Source of the DNA: a bacterium
Lineage (GTDB): Bacteria; SAR324; XYD2-FULL-50-16
Assembly (NCBI GenBank): GCA_018829445.1
Contig: JAHJTV010000015.1
Span: 1 to 64,000, forward strand
DNA: 64,000 nucleotides
Direction of reading: 5' to 3'
In this document: positions 15,631 through 23,924 of the stretch, piece by piece
How the letters are laid out: every line of letters starts with the position of its first letter
How positions within the stretch are numbered: position 1 is the stretch's first letter
The notes under the pieces: model-generated
Databases searched by the model: none
Told to the model about the DNA's origin: nothing
What the model saw: the letters and a program-made list of their open reading frames with translations, nothing else
Made by a program: the position numbers and the translations under genes

Positions 15631-15925
15631 CAAAAATGAACCAGATTTCCATCCTTACGGGCTTAAAGAACCGCAATTTGAAGTTATGCAGGGTGGGCTC
15701 AATGTCATAGTATATAATAAAACCGCCCAAGAAACGACAAGAGGCAGAATACTTGAGTTGTTAAAGGAAAATCCGAAATATACCAAAGAAGATTTGATGC
15801 GGATTTTAAACAAAGCTGATGGGACAATTAAAGGGCATCTATCCAAATTAAAAGAGGAAGGAGTATTAAATAGAGTCGGAAGCACAAAAGGCGGTCATTG
15901 GGAGGTAAATAATGATGAAACCTAA
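15611..15925 (+). pseudogene. C-terminal fragment of an AlbA_2/HATPase-type protein
   Basis: Only about 95 residues remain: an ATPase-end segment (GLKEPQFEVMQGGLNVIVY) and a winged helix (about 45-100: RILELLKENPKYTKEDLM...). The AlbA_2 and most of the ATPase domain are missing, and the open frame starts inside a heptanucleotide array. It resembles the C-terminal layout of the gene just upstream, so it is most likely a truncated relative. A free-standing winged-helix protein is possible but less likely. Confidence 0.6.
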
Positions 15926-15989
15926 TTCTATTAATAGATAGAAGGTCACTACTTCAAACTGTAAACTGATGGTTGACAACCGTCTTTTC

Positions 15990-16098
15990 CAAGCTCTGTC
16001 ATACCGGAACTTGATCCGGTATCCAGTAAAACACATAACCGTTCTCAGGCTCTGTCATACCGGACCTTGATCCGGTATCCAGTAAAACATAAAACCGT
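15990..16098. repeat. REP-like repeat, two tandem units
   Basis: Two direct copies of a 54-57 bp unit built around the hairpin ATACCGGA-NNNNNN-TCCGGTAT and the flank ccgttctcaggctctgtc / ccagtaaaacataaa. The second unit plus the following heptanucleotide array recur almost unchanged at 17040-17140. Confidence 0.8.
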
Positions 16099-16109
16099 TT
16101 ACACAAAAT

Positions 16110-16153
16110 AAGCTAACATCTAATCGCCAATCGCCAATTGCCTACCGCCAAAC
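16110..16153. repeat. Degenerate heptanucleotide array before a start codon
   Basis: Six units in 7-bp phase (agctaac, atctaat, cgccaat, cgccaat, tgcctac, cgccaaa) ending at the ATG at 16155. The last part, taccgccaaaccatggat, recurs at 19589-19606. Consensus is roughly NNGCYAA. Comparable short degenerate heptanucleotide repeats are known from filamentous cyanobacteria (STRR sequences); no relation is claimed. Confidence 0.65.
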
Positions 16154-16154
16154 C

Positions 16155-17081
16155 ATGGATCTCAAAAAAAATAAAAGAGGTTATCAACCATACCAGACGC
16201 TGGACGGGAAGTACTGGATTCGCGTGGGATCAACAAATAGGATTGCTACAAAGGAGGAACTGAGCCGATTGTTTCAACAGGCAGGTCTTATTCATTTCGA
16301 TCTATCTCCGGTTGAGGGAACATCATTAAAGGATTTAGACCGGAGTAAACTGAATGAATACTGGTCAGTCTACTATGATATTGATTTTTTGTCCCTTGAA
16401 GAAAACGAGCAGTTAAAAATTCTTCACAATGCAGATATTCTTGGTCAGGCTGAAAACAATAGTTCTGTCACAGTCGGTGGTGTGCTGATTTTTGGCAATC
16501 ATACACAAAAAAAATTGCCCCAGAGTGCCATCATTACAGCTGTCTTTAAGGGAACCGAGATAACTGATGACTTGTTGGATAAAAAGGAAGTAACTGGAAC
16601 ACTTCCTGAATTGGTTGACAGAACAGCATCCCTGGTTAGGCTTTACATCCCTAAACCGTCGACGATTGAAGGAATGAGGCGAAAAGAAAAGGAGTCCATT
16701 CCCTTTTCCGTCATCAGGGAAATATTGGTGAATGCTGTTTGTCATCGTGATTATTCCATCAGTGGTCAGAAAACAGCTGTATATCTTTTTTCAGATAGAA
16801 TCGAGATTACTTCTCCGGGTAAGCTGGCAAATACATTGACGCTTGAAAAAATAAAAACTGGCAATTCTGCATTAAGAAATCATTTCCTGGTAAAATACAT
16901 GGATAATATGCGGTATATTGATGGCCTTGGACGCGGAATACCACGTGTGATAAAGGAGATGAAAAATAGGGTTCAATTTGAGGAAATAGGCGTCTTGTTC
17001 AAAGTGACACTGTATTTCGAGGAACCGGAGGTGTCAGTAAAACATAAAACCGTTCCCAAGCTCTGTCATACCGGACCTTGA
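16155..17081 (+). pseudogene. AlbA_2/HATPase protein lacking its N-terminus
   Basis: A 308-aa open frame that begins at the end of the AlbA_2 domain (GKYWIRVGSTNR) and keeps the ATPase core: VIREILVNAVCHRDY (about 190-204), DRIEITSPGKL and GLGRGIPR. About 80 N-terminal residues are missing and replaced upstream by repeats. The last 16 residues (ending KTVPKLCHTGP) are encoded by a REP-like repeat, so the C-terminus is also not native. It is probably non-functional, although the frame is open. Confidence 0.65.
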
Positions 17082-17103
17082 TCCGGTATCCAGTAAAACA
17101 TAA
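17040..17103. repeat. REP-like repeat unit
   Basis: One unit with the ATACCGGA/TCCGGTAT hairpin, nearly identical to 16035-16098 and, like it, followed by cgtttacacaaaataagctaac and a heptanucleotide array (17121-17150). Confidence 0.8.
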
Positions 17104-17120
17104 AACCGTTTACACAAAAT

Positions 17121-17150
17121 AAGCTAACAGCTAATCGCCAACTACCGAAT
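17121..17150. repeat. Degenerate heptanucleotide array
   Basis: Units aagctaa/cagctaa/tcgccaa/ctaccga in 7-bp phase. Together with the adjacent REP-like unit it forms a duplicated module of about 100 bp shared with 16040-16140. Confidence 0.6.
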
Positions 17151-17256
17151 TTGTAACGCGCACCCTGACTTTTGCAGACACAAATAGAAAACCAGGAACA
17201 TATTAAAGTTTGTGATAATCCATTTTTCGGGTATCTGTATTCATAGAGAGAATCTT

Positions 17257-17472
17257 ATGCAGGGAGAATTAACTGCTATTATCGAAAAAGCACCGGAAGG
17301 CGGCTACTGGGCAATTTGCCCGGAGGTTCCCGGAGCTAATGGGCAAGGAGAGACAGTTGAAGACGCAAAAGAGAGCTTAAGAAACGCCGTTATTCTTATT
17401 TTAGATGATCGTCTTGAAGATGTTAAACGGGGTTTGCCTGAGGATGTGATTCAGGAGACTATAGCTATCTAA
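17257..17472 (+). CDS. hicB: HicB-like antitoxin
   Basis: A 71-aa protein starting at the ATG at 17257 (agagag ribosome site); an upstream in-frame start at 17212 would add 15 unrelated residues. ELTAIIEKAPEGGYWAICPE followed by GANGQGETVEDAKESL is the typical HicB partial RNase-H-like fold. It would bind and block HicA. The stop codon overlaps the hicA start by one base, in hicB-hicA order. Confidence 0.85.
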   Translation: MQGELTAIIEKAPEGGYWAICPEVPGANGQGETVEDAKESLRNAVILILDDRLEDVKRGLPEDVIQETIAI

Positions 17473-17651
17473 TGAAAAGAAAAGAGTTAGAGAGGAAACT
17501 CCGTATTGCAGGTTGTTATCTTAAAAGAGAAGGTGGATCGCATACGCTTTGGATAAATCCTAAAACAGGAATTATTGAAGCGGTTCCTCGTCATTTGGAG
17601 ATAAAAGAGCCATTGGCAAAGAAGATACTAAAAAATCTAAATGCAGAATGA
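17472..17651 (+). CDS. hicA: HicA-like mRNA interferase toxin
   Basis: A 59-aa protein of the double-stranded-RNA-binding HicA fold: MKRKELERKLRIAG, then the core REGGSHTLWINP with the catalytic histidine, and AVPRHLEIKEPLAKKIL. By family it cleaves mRNA when not bound by HicB. The ATGA junction with hicB (shared base at 17472) implies translational coupling. It appears intact. Confidence 0.85.
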   Translation: MKRKELERKLRIAGCYLKREGGSHTLWINPKTGIIEAVPRHLEIKEPLAKKILKNLNAE

Positions 17652-17745
17652 ATTTTTTCTTCTCCCCTGTTATTATCTTTTTTAGATCTCTTTTTACCTT
17701 CATACTCTCTGTAGTGAATTGCTCGAAATCTAATGTTCAGACGTT

Positions 17746-17910
17746 ATGTCTACTATCAATACACTGATTCAAAGTGTCACCGGGATCATTCTTAAGCATG
17801 CCAAACCGGAAAGGATATACCTGTATGGTTCCTATGCCGAAAAGGAAAACGAGATTCCATTTGAGTTGTTGATTAGACGTTTTGAGATTGCTCAGAGTCA
17901 AAAGTTGTAA
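17746..17910 (+). pseudogene. Truncated MNT nucleotidyltransferase (copy 1)
   Basis: 54 codons: STINTLIQSVTGIILKHAKP, then IYLYGSYAEKEN, so the GS motif remains but the metal-binding Asp pair is lost. The first 40 codons and about 50 bp upstream (catactctctgtagtgaatt) are nearly identical to 19630-19790, showing a segmental duplication. After GSYAE the reading diverges and soon stops. Non-functional remnant. Confidence 0.75.
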
Positions 17911-17940
17911 TGTCTGCATTCGTTTAACCGCTAACCGCAG

Positions 17941-18098
17941 ATTTATCCGGTATCCAGTAAGACATATAACCGTTCCCAAGCTCTGTCATACCGGATCCCC
18001 AGTCAAGCTGAGGACAGGCCCGATCCGGTATCCAGTAAAACATATAACCGTTCCCAGGCTCTGTCATACCGGACCCAGATCCGATATCCAGTTGAAAT
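17941..18098. repeat. REP-like repeat cluster
   Basis: Two complete units and one partial unit of the ATACCGGA/TCCGGTAT family in direct orientation. The middle one carries the insert cccagtcaagctgaggacag also seen at 7225-7250. The open frame that runs through them (17882-18139) is a repeat by-product. Confidence 0.8.
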
Positions 18099-18143
18099 AC
18101 AATGGACCGAAGGTCAAACAGTTCATTCTCACATGGTGATTAA

Positions 18144-18186
18144 TAAAATGTGAGTAAGTGTGAGAATGTGAGAACGATGTGAGAAA
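18144..18186. repeat. Short imperfect GTGAGAA repeats
   Basis: Four spaced copies of gtgag(a/t)a between 18144 and 18186, ending directly before the ATG at 18190. It is similar in position, but not in sequence, to the heptanucleotide arrays before other genes. Confidence 0.5.
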
Positions 18187-18189
18187 AGC

Positions 18190-19514
18190 ATGAATTTTTC
18201 CCAAAAACTAACCCAGCCTGAAAGCCGAAAGCTTGAATTTAAAAGAGAATTACCGGGCAAATCGGATCTGCTGAGCACTTTTGTTGCTTTTGCAAATGGT
18301 GCTGGAGGGGAATTAATTATTGGGGTTTCAGATAAAAAAAGAGAGATCATCGGTGTTAAAGATCCATTACTTTTGGAAGAAAAAATATCGAATATGATTC
18401 ACGATGGCATCCAGCCCTTTGTGTCACCGTTTATATCAGTATTGAATGGACAGTACTGATAGTCAAAGTACTTCCCGGTAGTGACAGACCCTATTTTAAG
18501 AAGTCACAGGGTGTGGAAAAAGGAGTGTATATACGGCTTGGTTCCACTAACAGGCGCGCCACTCCTGAAATGATAAGTGAATTAAAACGCCACGGAAGAG
18601 GGATAGCGTTTGAAACAGAGATGGACCATTCAAAAGGTATTAATGATCTTGAAGATTCGAGTCTGTCCGTTTTTTTTAAGACCATTGGGCAAGCAGGCTA
18701 TACAAACGAAGCATTGACTAAATGGCGAGTTTTACAAAAGAACAATGGAGATTACTTCCCCACTGTTGCCGGGTTAGTGCTGTTTGGGAAAAGAGATTTA
18801 CTGGATTATGATTTTGCAGGTGTAAGGCTTACCCGGTACCAGGGGACAATGTTAAGTAATATTTCGGAATCCAGGGAATATGGCGTTCCTTTAGTTAATA
18901 ATATTGAACTGATTTGTAGCGACGTTGCTACATTCTTGCAGAAAGAATCTTATCTTGAAGGCGCGCGGAGGCTGGAAAGGACAGTTATTCCGTCGTTTGC
19001 CATCAGGGAGGTAGTTGTAAATGCGATTGTCCACCGGGATTATAGCATGCTTGGATCATCGGTTAAAATCAATGTTTTTGATGACCGCATGGAAGTCATT
19101 AGTCCAGGAGTATTATTTGGTAATATTGATATTTCCGATATTGGCACCGGGCTTTCTGAATGTAGAAACCGATCTATTGTGAGAGTGTTTCGTCGATTGA
19201 ATCTGATGGAAGAACTGGGGACAGGGATTGCAAGAATTTTTGAATTGTCCAAGGAAAAACGGCTCAAGAAACCTTTGTTCATGGAACAAGGACAGTTTTT
19301 TAAAGCAGTTTTATTCCAAAGATTTGAATCGGAAAGCAATCAAGATAGTATCGTTGATTTGATCAGGAAAAACGGGACTTCCAGTGCCTCCGATTTAGCA
19401 GGACAATTAGACCTTCATCACAACACTATTCTAAAAAACCTGAATCAGTTGATGGCGATAGGGAAAATCAGGAAAGTGGGATCAGGCAAGAAGACTCTTT
19501 ACCAGTTGATATAA
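18190..19514 (+). pseudogene. Frameshifted AlbA_2/HATPase protein
   Basis: The first frame (18190-18459) encodes the AlbA_2 domain (RKLEFKRELPG, FANGAGGELIIGV) and stops after FISVLNGQY. The second frame, readable from about 18450, continues with TVLIVKVLPGSDRPYFKKS and runs to 19514: KGVYIRLGSTNR, the N-box IREVVVNAIVHRDY, DRMEVISPGVL, GTGIAR and a C-terminal winged helix. Together they make a full-length family member of about 440 residues with a single-base shift near 18445-18455. There is no slippery run at the site, so mutation or sequencing error is more likely than programmed frameshifting. Confidence 0.8.
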
Positions 19515-19559
19515 CAGTGGATTTTATTTCTTCCTGAAATGTCCAACTGTTCACACTGT

Positions 19560-19600
19560 TTAAGCCAAACGCTAATTGCTAACAGCTTACCGCCAAACCA
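19560..19600. repeat. Degenerate heptanucleotide array
   Basis: Units aagccaa/acgctaa/ttgctaa/cagctta/ccgccaa in exact 7-bp phase, followed by accatggat as at 16147-16158. No functional gene follows; the flanking DNA repeats the segment upstream of 17746. Confidence 0.65.
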
Positions 19601-19681
19601 TGGATTTTCTTCCCCCGTGTTGTTCTCTTTTTACTTCATACTCTCTGTAGTGAATTACTTGTAATTTAATGTTCAGACGTT

Positions 19682-19903
19682 ATGTCGACTAATATCAATA
19701 TACTGATTCAAAGTGTCACCGGGATCATTCTTAAGCACGCTAAACCGGAAAGCATATATCTGCACGGTTCCTATGCCGAAGGCGAAGCCACTCAAGGGAG
19801 TGATATTGATATTGCGTATGATGCTCCGGGATTCAAGGAACACTTTTTAATCGCAGACGAGGTCGACAGTCTGGAAACGCTGGTTAAAATTGATGGTTTC
19901 TAG
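19682..19903 (+). pseudogene. Truncated MNT nucleotidyltransferase (copy 2)
   Basis: 73 codons: near-identical start to the 17746 copy, the GS motif in YLHGSYAEGE, and the metal pair in SDIDIAYD. The frame ends at VKIDGF, where IS1595-derived sequence begins (about 19897). The C-terminal half, including the third catalytic Asp, is lost. No HepT partner remains. It was probably cut by an insertion or deletion event involving the transposon fragment. Confidence 0.72.
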
Positions 19904-20106
19904 TCACTGTGGTTTGATGTTTACATCTGTTACATTGATAGATCTTTCTGAATTTTAAAAAGAAAAATGTTGTATGGCCGCATAACTCGCATACATATCA
20001 AAGAGGCCATTTTGCCTTTTCCAGAGCTTTAATGCATTGTTCCTCAGTTCCATACTTATTTAGGAATACTTAACCCTTTTTGAAATTGAACTTTATTTTC
20101 AGGCAT
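19900..20106 (-). mobile_element. Decayed IS1595-family transposase N-terminus
   Basis: Read on the minus strand from the ATG at 20106 (GGAGG ribosome site), the first frame gives PENKVQFQKGLSIP, then a frameshift leads to KYGTEEQCIKALEKAKWPL, an in-frame stop, and the zinc-ribbon part CELCGH ... YQCNRCKHQT. The order, spacing and CxxC pairs match the N-terminal Zn-ribbon of IS1595-type transposases. The DDE domain is absent; sequence stops at the nucleotidyltransferase remnant. No terminal inverted repeat was recognised. Confidence 0.72.
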
Positions 20107-20165
20107 GACAACCTCCATAGAGTAAATAGGTTCACCTGTCGTAATCATATGTTCTCTACGGAGGG

Positions 20166-21121
20166 ATGTCAATAGTACCTAGGCATATTATGATTTGGTT
20201 AATTGGTGCTGGAGTTATGGCCATAGAGTATGCAAAGGTACTAAATACTTTTGCAAAAAGAAACGATTGTTATTGCCGCAACAAAGAATCTCTGTATAAA
20301 TTTAAGGATATGTTTGGCTTTAGGACCGAACATGAAAGCCTTGCATCGTGATTAAAAAACCAGTTCTTCCAACTGCTGTAATTGTAGCTGTTAATGTCTA
20401 ATATTTAGCATCTGTCTCAATAAAATTAGTTAAATATGGCATTAAAAAAATTATATTGAAGAAGCCTGGTGGGATTAATTCTAAAGAAATTTCTAAACTA
20501 AATGCTATTGCCAAAGCAAATAACACCCAAATCTTTATTGCATATACATATAATAGACGATTTTACTCATCAGTATTATATGTACAAGAAATGATTGAAG
20601 AAGATGGCGGAGTAAGTTCATTCAATTTCGAATTTACAGAATGGTCACATATCATTAAAAAGCTGAATAAGCCTCAAAAAGTACTTGCCAACTGGTTTTA
20701 CGCAAATTCTACACATGTTGTCGACCTGGCATTTTATCTTGGAGGGAAACCAAAAGAATTCTGCTCTTACACGGCTGGATCGACAGAGTGGCATCCAAAG
20801 TCTGTGTTTTCAGGTGCTGGAATTACAGTATCCGGTGTGCTCTTCTCATATCAGGCTAATTGGAATGCCCCTGGTAGGTGGGGAGTCGAAATATTAACCA
20901 AACAACATCGGTATTATTTCAGACCTATGGAGGAATTGCACATCTAAAAAATCGGAACAGTCACACTGGATTCTTTGGCAATTGATGATGATTTGGATAA
21001 AAGATTTAAACCAGGATTGTTTCTGCAAACAGATGCATTTTTGAGAGAAAAAGCTAATAAGCTTTGTAGCATAAAAGATCAATTAGAAATGTTTGATATT
21101 TATGTTAGAATGAATTATTAG
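20166..21121 (+). pseudogene. Decayed Gfo/Idh/MocA oxidoreductase
   Basis: A broken paralogue of the gene at 38413. Aligned segments are IWLIGAGVMAIEYAKVL (38413 gene: IWLIGSGGMAVDYYKVL), a frameshifted middle with a stop near 20391, then YGIKKIILKKPGG, YNRRFYSSVLY, EEDGGVSSFNFEFTEWSH, WFYANSTHVVDLAFYLGG and APGRWGVEIL. A stop at 20945 separates the last 58 codons, which still align (LDKRFKPGLF). The EKP motif has become KKP. At least one frameshift and two stops show it is dead. It lies between an IS1595 fragment and the intact C-methyltransferase gene. Confidence 0.85.
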
Positions 21122-21163
21122 AGCTCATATTATTTTAATTTTATAAAAGATTTGGAGAAATTC

Positions 21164-22381
21164 ATGCCAAAATGTCTAATCTGTAAAACCGATTATCTGC
21201 CTTTTATTTCCTTTGGTGAAATGCCCATCGCAAACGGTTTTTTAACATCAACGCAGTTTGAAAATGAATACTTTTTTAGTCTTCAAGTAGGTCATTGTCC
21301 AAACTGCCATATGGTTCAACTTGTGGAACAGCCTGATCGTGAAATGATGTTCCATGATGATTATGCTTTTTTTTCCTCTACATCAAAAAGACAAGAAATT
21401 CACTTTAAAGAGTTTGCAAAATCAGTAGCTGACAAGTATCTGTCTTCAGATGATCCTTTCGTCATAGAGTTGGGCAGCAATGATGGAATAATGTTACAGA
21501 ATTTTGCCAGTGCAGGAATACGACATCTGGGCATTGAGCCTTCGAAAAATGTAGCGAAAGTCGCAATTGAGAAAGGAGTTAATACTATTTCTGAATTTTT
21601 CGATGAGAAACTGGCAGATATTATAATTGAAGAGAATGGAAAGGCTGATGCCATTCTGGCAGCTAATGTGATGTGCCATATTCCATATCTTCACTCTGTT
21701 GCAGCTGGCTTTAAGAAGCTTTTAAAACCGGATGGGATCATAATTTATGAGGATCCTTATCTTGGTGATATTGTAGAGAAAACTTCATATGATCAGATCT
21801 ACGATGAGCATGTCTTCTATTTTTCAGTTGCCTCAGTAAGTAATTTGTTTGAGCAGCATGATCTGGAGGTAGTGGACGTTGCGCATCAGGATGTTCATGG
21901 GGGTTCGATGCGGTATATCATTGCTCACAAAGGGGAAAAAGAGATTTCGGAAAGCGTCAATATTCAACGAATCAAAGAAAACGAATTGGGACTTCATTTA
22001 CCTGATACCTACAAAAATCTGGCAAAAGGTATTGAATCTTCACGAACTCAATTACTAGAACTACTAACTGACATTAGAAAACAAGGTAAAAGAATTGTTG
22101 GATATGCCGCAACTTCCAAAAGCACCACAGTGACAAACTATTGTAGTATAGGTCCGGAACTTATAGAATTTATAAGTGATACAACTCCAATTAAACAGGG
22201 TAAATATAGTCCTGGTACACATATTCCTGTTAAAAGTCACAAAGTTTTTAAAAGCAACTATCCAGAATATGCCCTGCTATTTGGGTGGAATCATGCGAAA
22301 GAGATTATGGAAAACGAAAAAGAATTTATGGAATCAGGGGGGAAATGGGTAGTATATGTTCCTGAGGTTAAGATAATATGA
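21164..22381 (+). CDS. NDP-sugar C-methyltransferase
   Basis: A 405-aa SAM-dependent enzyme; start chosen at ATG 21164 with ggagaa 5 nt upstream. The N-terminal zinc-binding domain has C4, C7, C45 and C48. The methyltransferase core starts with VIELGSNDG (about 101-109). The C-terminal domain ([30 protein letters not shown]) matches the sugar C-methyltransferase family (TylC3/EvaC type), which adds a branch methyl at C3 of a 4-keto-deoxysugar. It overlaps the aminotransferase gene by 4 nt, and both likely modify the same sugar. Confidence 0.85.
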   Translation: MPKCLICKTDYLPFISFGEMPIANGFLTSTQFENEYFFSLQVGHCPNCHMVQLVEQPDREMMFHDDYAFFSSTSKRQEIHFKEFAKSVADKYLSSDDPFVIELGSNDGIMLQNFASAGIRHLGIEPSKNVAKVAIEKGVNTISEFFDEKLADIIIEENGKADAILAANVMCHIPYLHSVAAGFKKLLKPDGIIIYEDPYLGDIVEKTSYDQIYDEHVFYFSVASVSNLFEQHDLEVVDVAHQDVHGGSMRYIIAHKGEKEISESVNIQRIKENELGLHLPDTYKNLAKGIESSRTQLLELLTDIRKQGKRIVGYAATSKSTTVTNYCSIGPELIEFISDTTPIKQGKYSPGTHIPVKSHKVFKSNYPEYALLFGWNHAKEIMENEKEFMESGGKWVVYVPEVKII

Positions 22382-23484
22382 TAATACAATGCAGCAATCC
22401 AAAAGCTCAGTACCTTGCTCATAAAGATGAGATTGATGCTGCGATACAATCAGTATTAAATGGAGGTTGGTACATACTGGGGAACAATGTAAAGGAATTC
22501 GAAAACGAGTTCGCCAATTACATCGGGGTACCCCATGGAATTGGCGTTGGGAATGGAACAGATGCCATACAACTGGCTCTGGCTTCCTGTGGTGTTTCAA
22601 GGGGAGATGAAGTAATTACTGTATCTCACACAGCGGTCGCGACGGTCGCAGCGATAGAGCTGACAGGTGCAGATCCGATATTTGTCGATGTCGATCCAGT
22701 TTACTTTACTTTAAACCCTGGTCAGCTGGAAAAACATATCACTTCTTCCACAAAAGCAATTATTCCTGTCCATATCTACGGGCATCCTGTTGATATGAGT
22801 CCTGTTTTGGAAATTGCCAAGGAACACAATCTGTTTGTCATTGAAGATTGCGCGCAGGCTCATGGAGCCATATACAAGGGGAAACGTGTCGGATCGTTTG
22901 GAGACATGTCCTGCTTTAGCTTTTATCCAACGAAAAATCTTGGAGCTCTTGGCGATGGTGGCATGGTGACTACCGATAATTTCGAACTGGCTAGAAAAGC
23001 GCGATTGTTGAGGGAATACGGTTGGGCCGAACGGTACATCAGCCATTTTGCCGGTTGGAATACCCGTCTTGATGAAATTCAAGCAGCCATTTTGCGAGTG
23101 AAACTGAAATATCTGGACCGAGACAATGCCAAAAGAAGAAAAATAGCAGAATGCTATCACCAGGAGCTGGAAGGCTTGAATCTTAGTCTGCCAAAAACAA
23201 GCCCTGAATCCCAACATGTATTTCATCTCTATGTCACCCGTTTGAACAATCGAGATAAGTTGAACGAATATCTTTCCCAGAAAGGTATTAAAACGGCCGT
23301 TCATTACCCTAAGCCAGTTCATCTTCAACCGGCATACGCGAAATACTGTAGTAATCAAAACCTTGAAACGACTGCAGGATTGGCGGAAGAAATACTGTCC
23401 CTGCCTATTTACCCAGAGTTGGCACTGGATGATGTTTATAGCATCTGTTCAACTATTAACGAATTTTTCGGGATCGATAAGTGA
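22378..23484 (+). CDS. DegT/DnrJ/EryC1 sugar aminotransferase
   Basis: A 368-aa PLP enzyme. The PLP lysine is K186 in [15 protein letters not shown]157 and Q160 (EDCAQAHGA) contact the cofactor ring, and GNGTDA (59-64) the phosphate. The family transaminates keto groups of nucleotide sugars; the close form to QdtB/FdtB-type enzymes suggests 3-amination, which is inferred. It overlaps both neighbours by 4 nt. Confidence 0.88.
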   Translation: MIIQCSNPKAQYLAHKDEIDAAIQSVLNGGWYILGNNVKEFENEFANYIGVPHGIGVGNGTDAIQLALASCGVSRGDEVITVSHTAVATVAAIELTGADPIFVDVDPVYFTLNPGQLEKHITSSTKAIIPVHIYGHPVDMSPVLEIAKEHNLFVIEDCAQAHGAIYKGKRVGSFGDMSCFSFYPTKNLGALGDGGMVTTDNFELARKARLLREYGWAERYISHFAGWNTRLDEIQAAILRVKLKYLDRDNAKRRKIAECYHQELEGLNLSLPKTSPESQHVFHLYVTRLNNRDKLNEYLSQKGIKTAVHYPKPVHLQPAYAKYCSNQNLETTAGLAEEILSLPIYPELALDDVYSICSTINEFFGIDK

Positions 23485-23924
23485 TTGACGGAGTAGTCAT
23501 CAACACACTCAAAACCCATGGTGATCACCGGGGATTTTTCAGGGAGATATTCCGGTTTACAGAAGGATTTAAAGGAATACCTGTCGGACAGCTGAGCCAT
23601 TCGCTAGTAAACGAGGGGGTTATCAAAGGCTGGCACGGACATGTCTATCAGTCGCAGTGGAACTATGTGGTTACTGGATTGATTTCAATCGCATTGATCG
23701 ACAATAGAAAGGATTCACCGACGTATAAAAAATCCACGAATTTTCAGGTAGGAGACGGAGACGATCATGAACCTAAGGCATATTTCTTCCCTCCAGGAGT
23801 ATTTCATGGATATAAATGCTTAAAGGGACCGATGCAGATTATTTACGTTACCTCTGGTGTTTTTGATTTGGAAGATGAAATCAGGGTACCTCTTGATGAA
23901 TTACATGTTGATCTGGATTGGTAA
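23481..23924 (+). CDS. RmlC-like sugar 3,5-epimerase/isomerase
   Basis: A 147-aa cupin with GTG start overlapping the previous stop. [26 protein letters not shown] with the likely catalytic His, and [10 protein letters not shown] are the RmlC-type landmarks. It is shorter than classic RmlC (about 180 aa), as in the WbtF/FdtA-like or stand-alone dTDP-4-dehydrorhamnose 3,5-epimerase-related proteins. It presumably epimerises or isomerises the sugar handled by the adjacent aminotransferase and methyltransferase. Confidence 0.82.
   Translation: MIDGVVINTLKTHGDHRGFFREIFRFTEGFKGIPVGQLSHSLVNEGVIKGWHGHVYQSQWNYVVTGLISIALIDNRKDSPTYKKSTNFQVGDGDDHEPKAYFFPPGVFHGYKCLKGPMQIIYVTSGVFDLEDEIRVPLDELHVDLDW

Noticed and set aside
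15990..18098. CRISPR array
   Set aside because: The repeats are palindromic, irregularly spaced and interrupted by genes; there are no unique spacers of constant length and no cas genes.
17882..18139. 85-codon plus-strand frame with repeated VPKLCHTG segments
   Set aside because: Consists almost wholly of tandem REP-like repeat units; the repeated peptide is a by-product of the DNA repeat.
18440..18460. Programmed ribosomal frameshift
   Set aside because: No slippery run, no downstream pseudoknot-like element seen, and neighbouring relatives are also broken; decay is simpler.
22711..23358. 215-codon minus-strand frame
   Set aside because: Shadow of the DegT aminotransferase, whose motifs on the plus strand are unambiguous.
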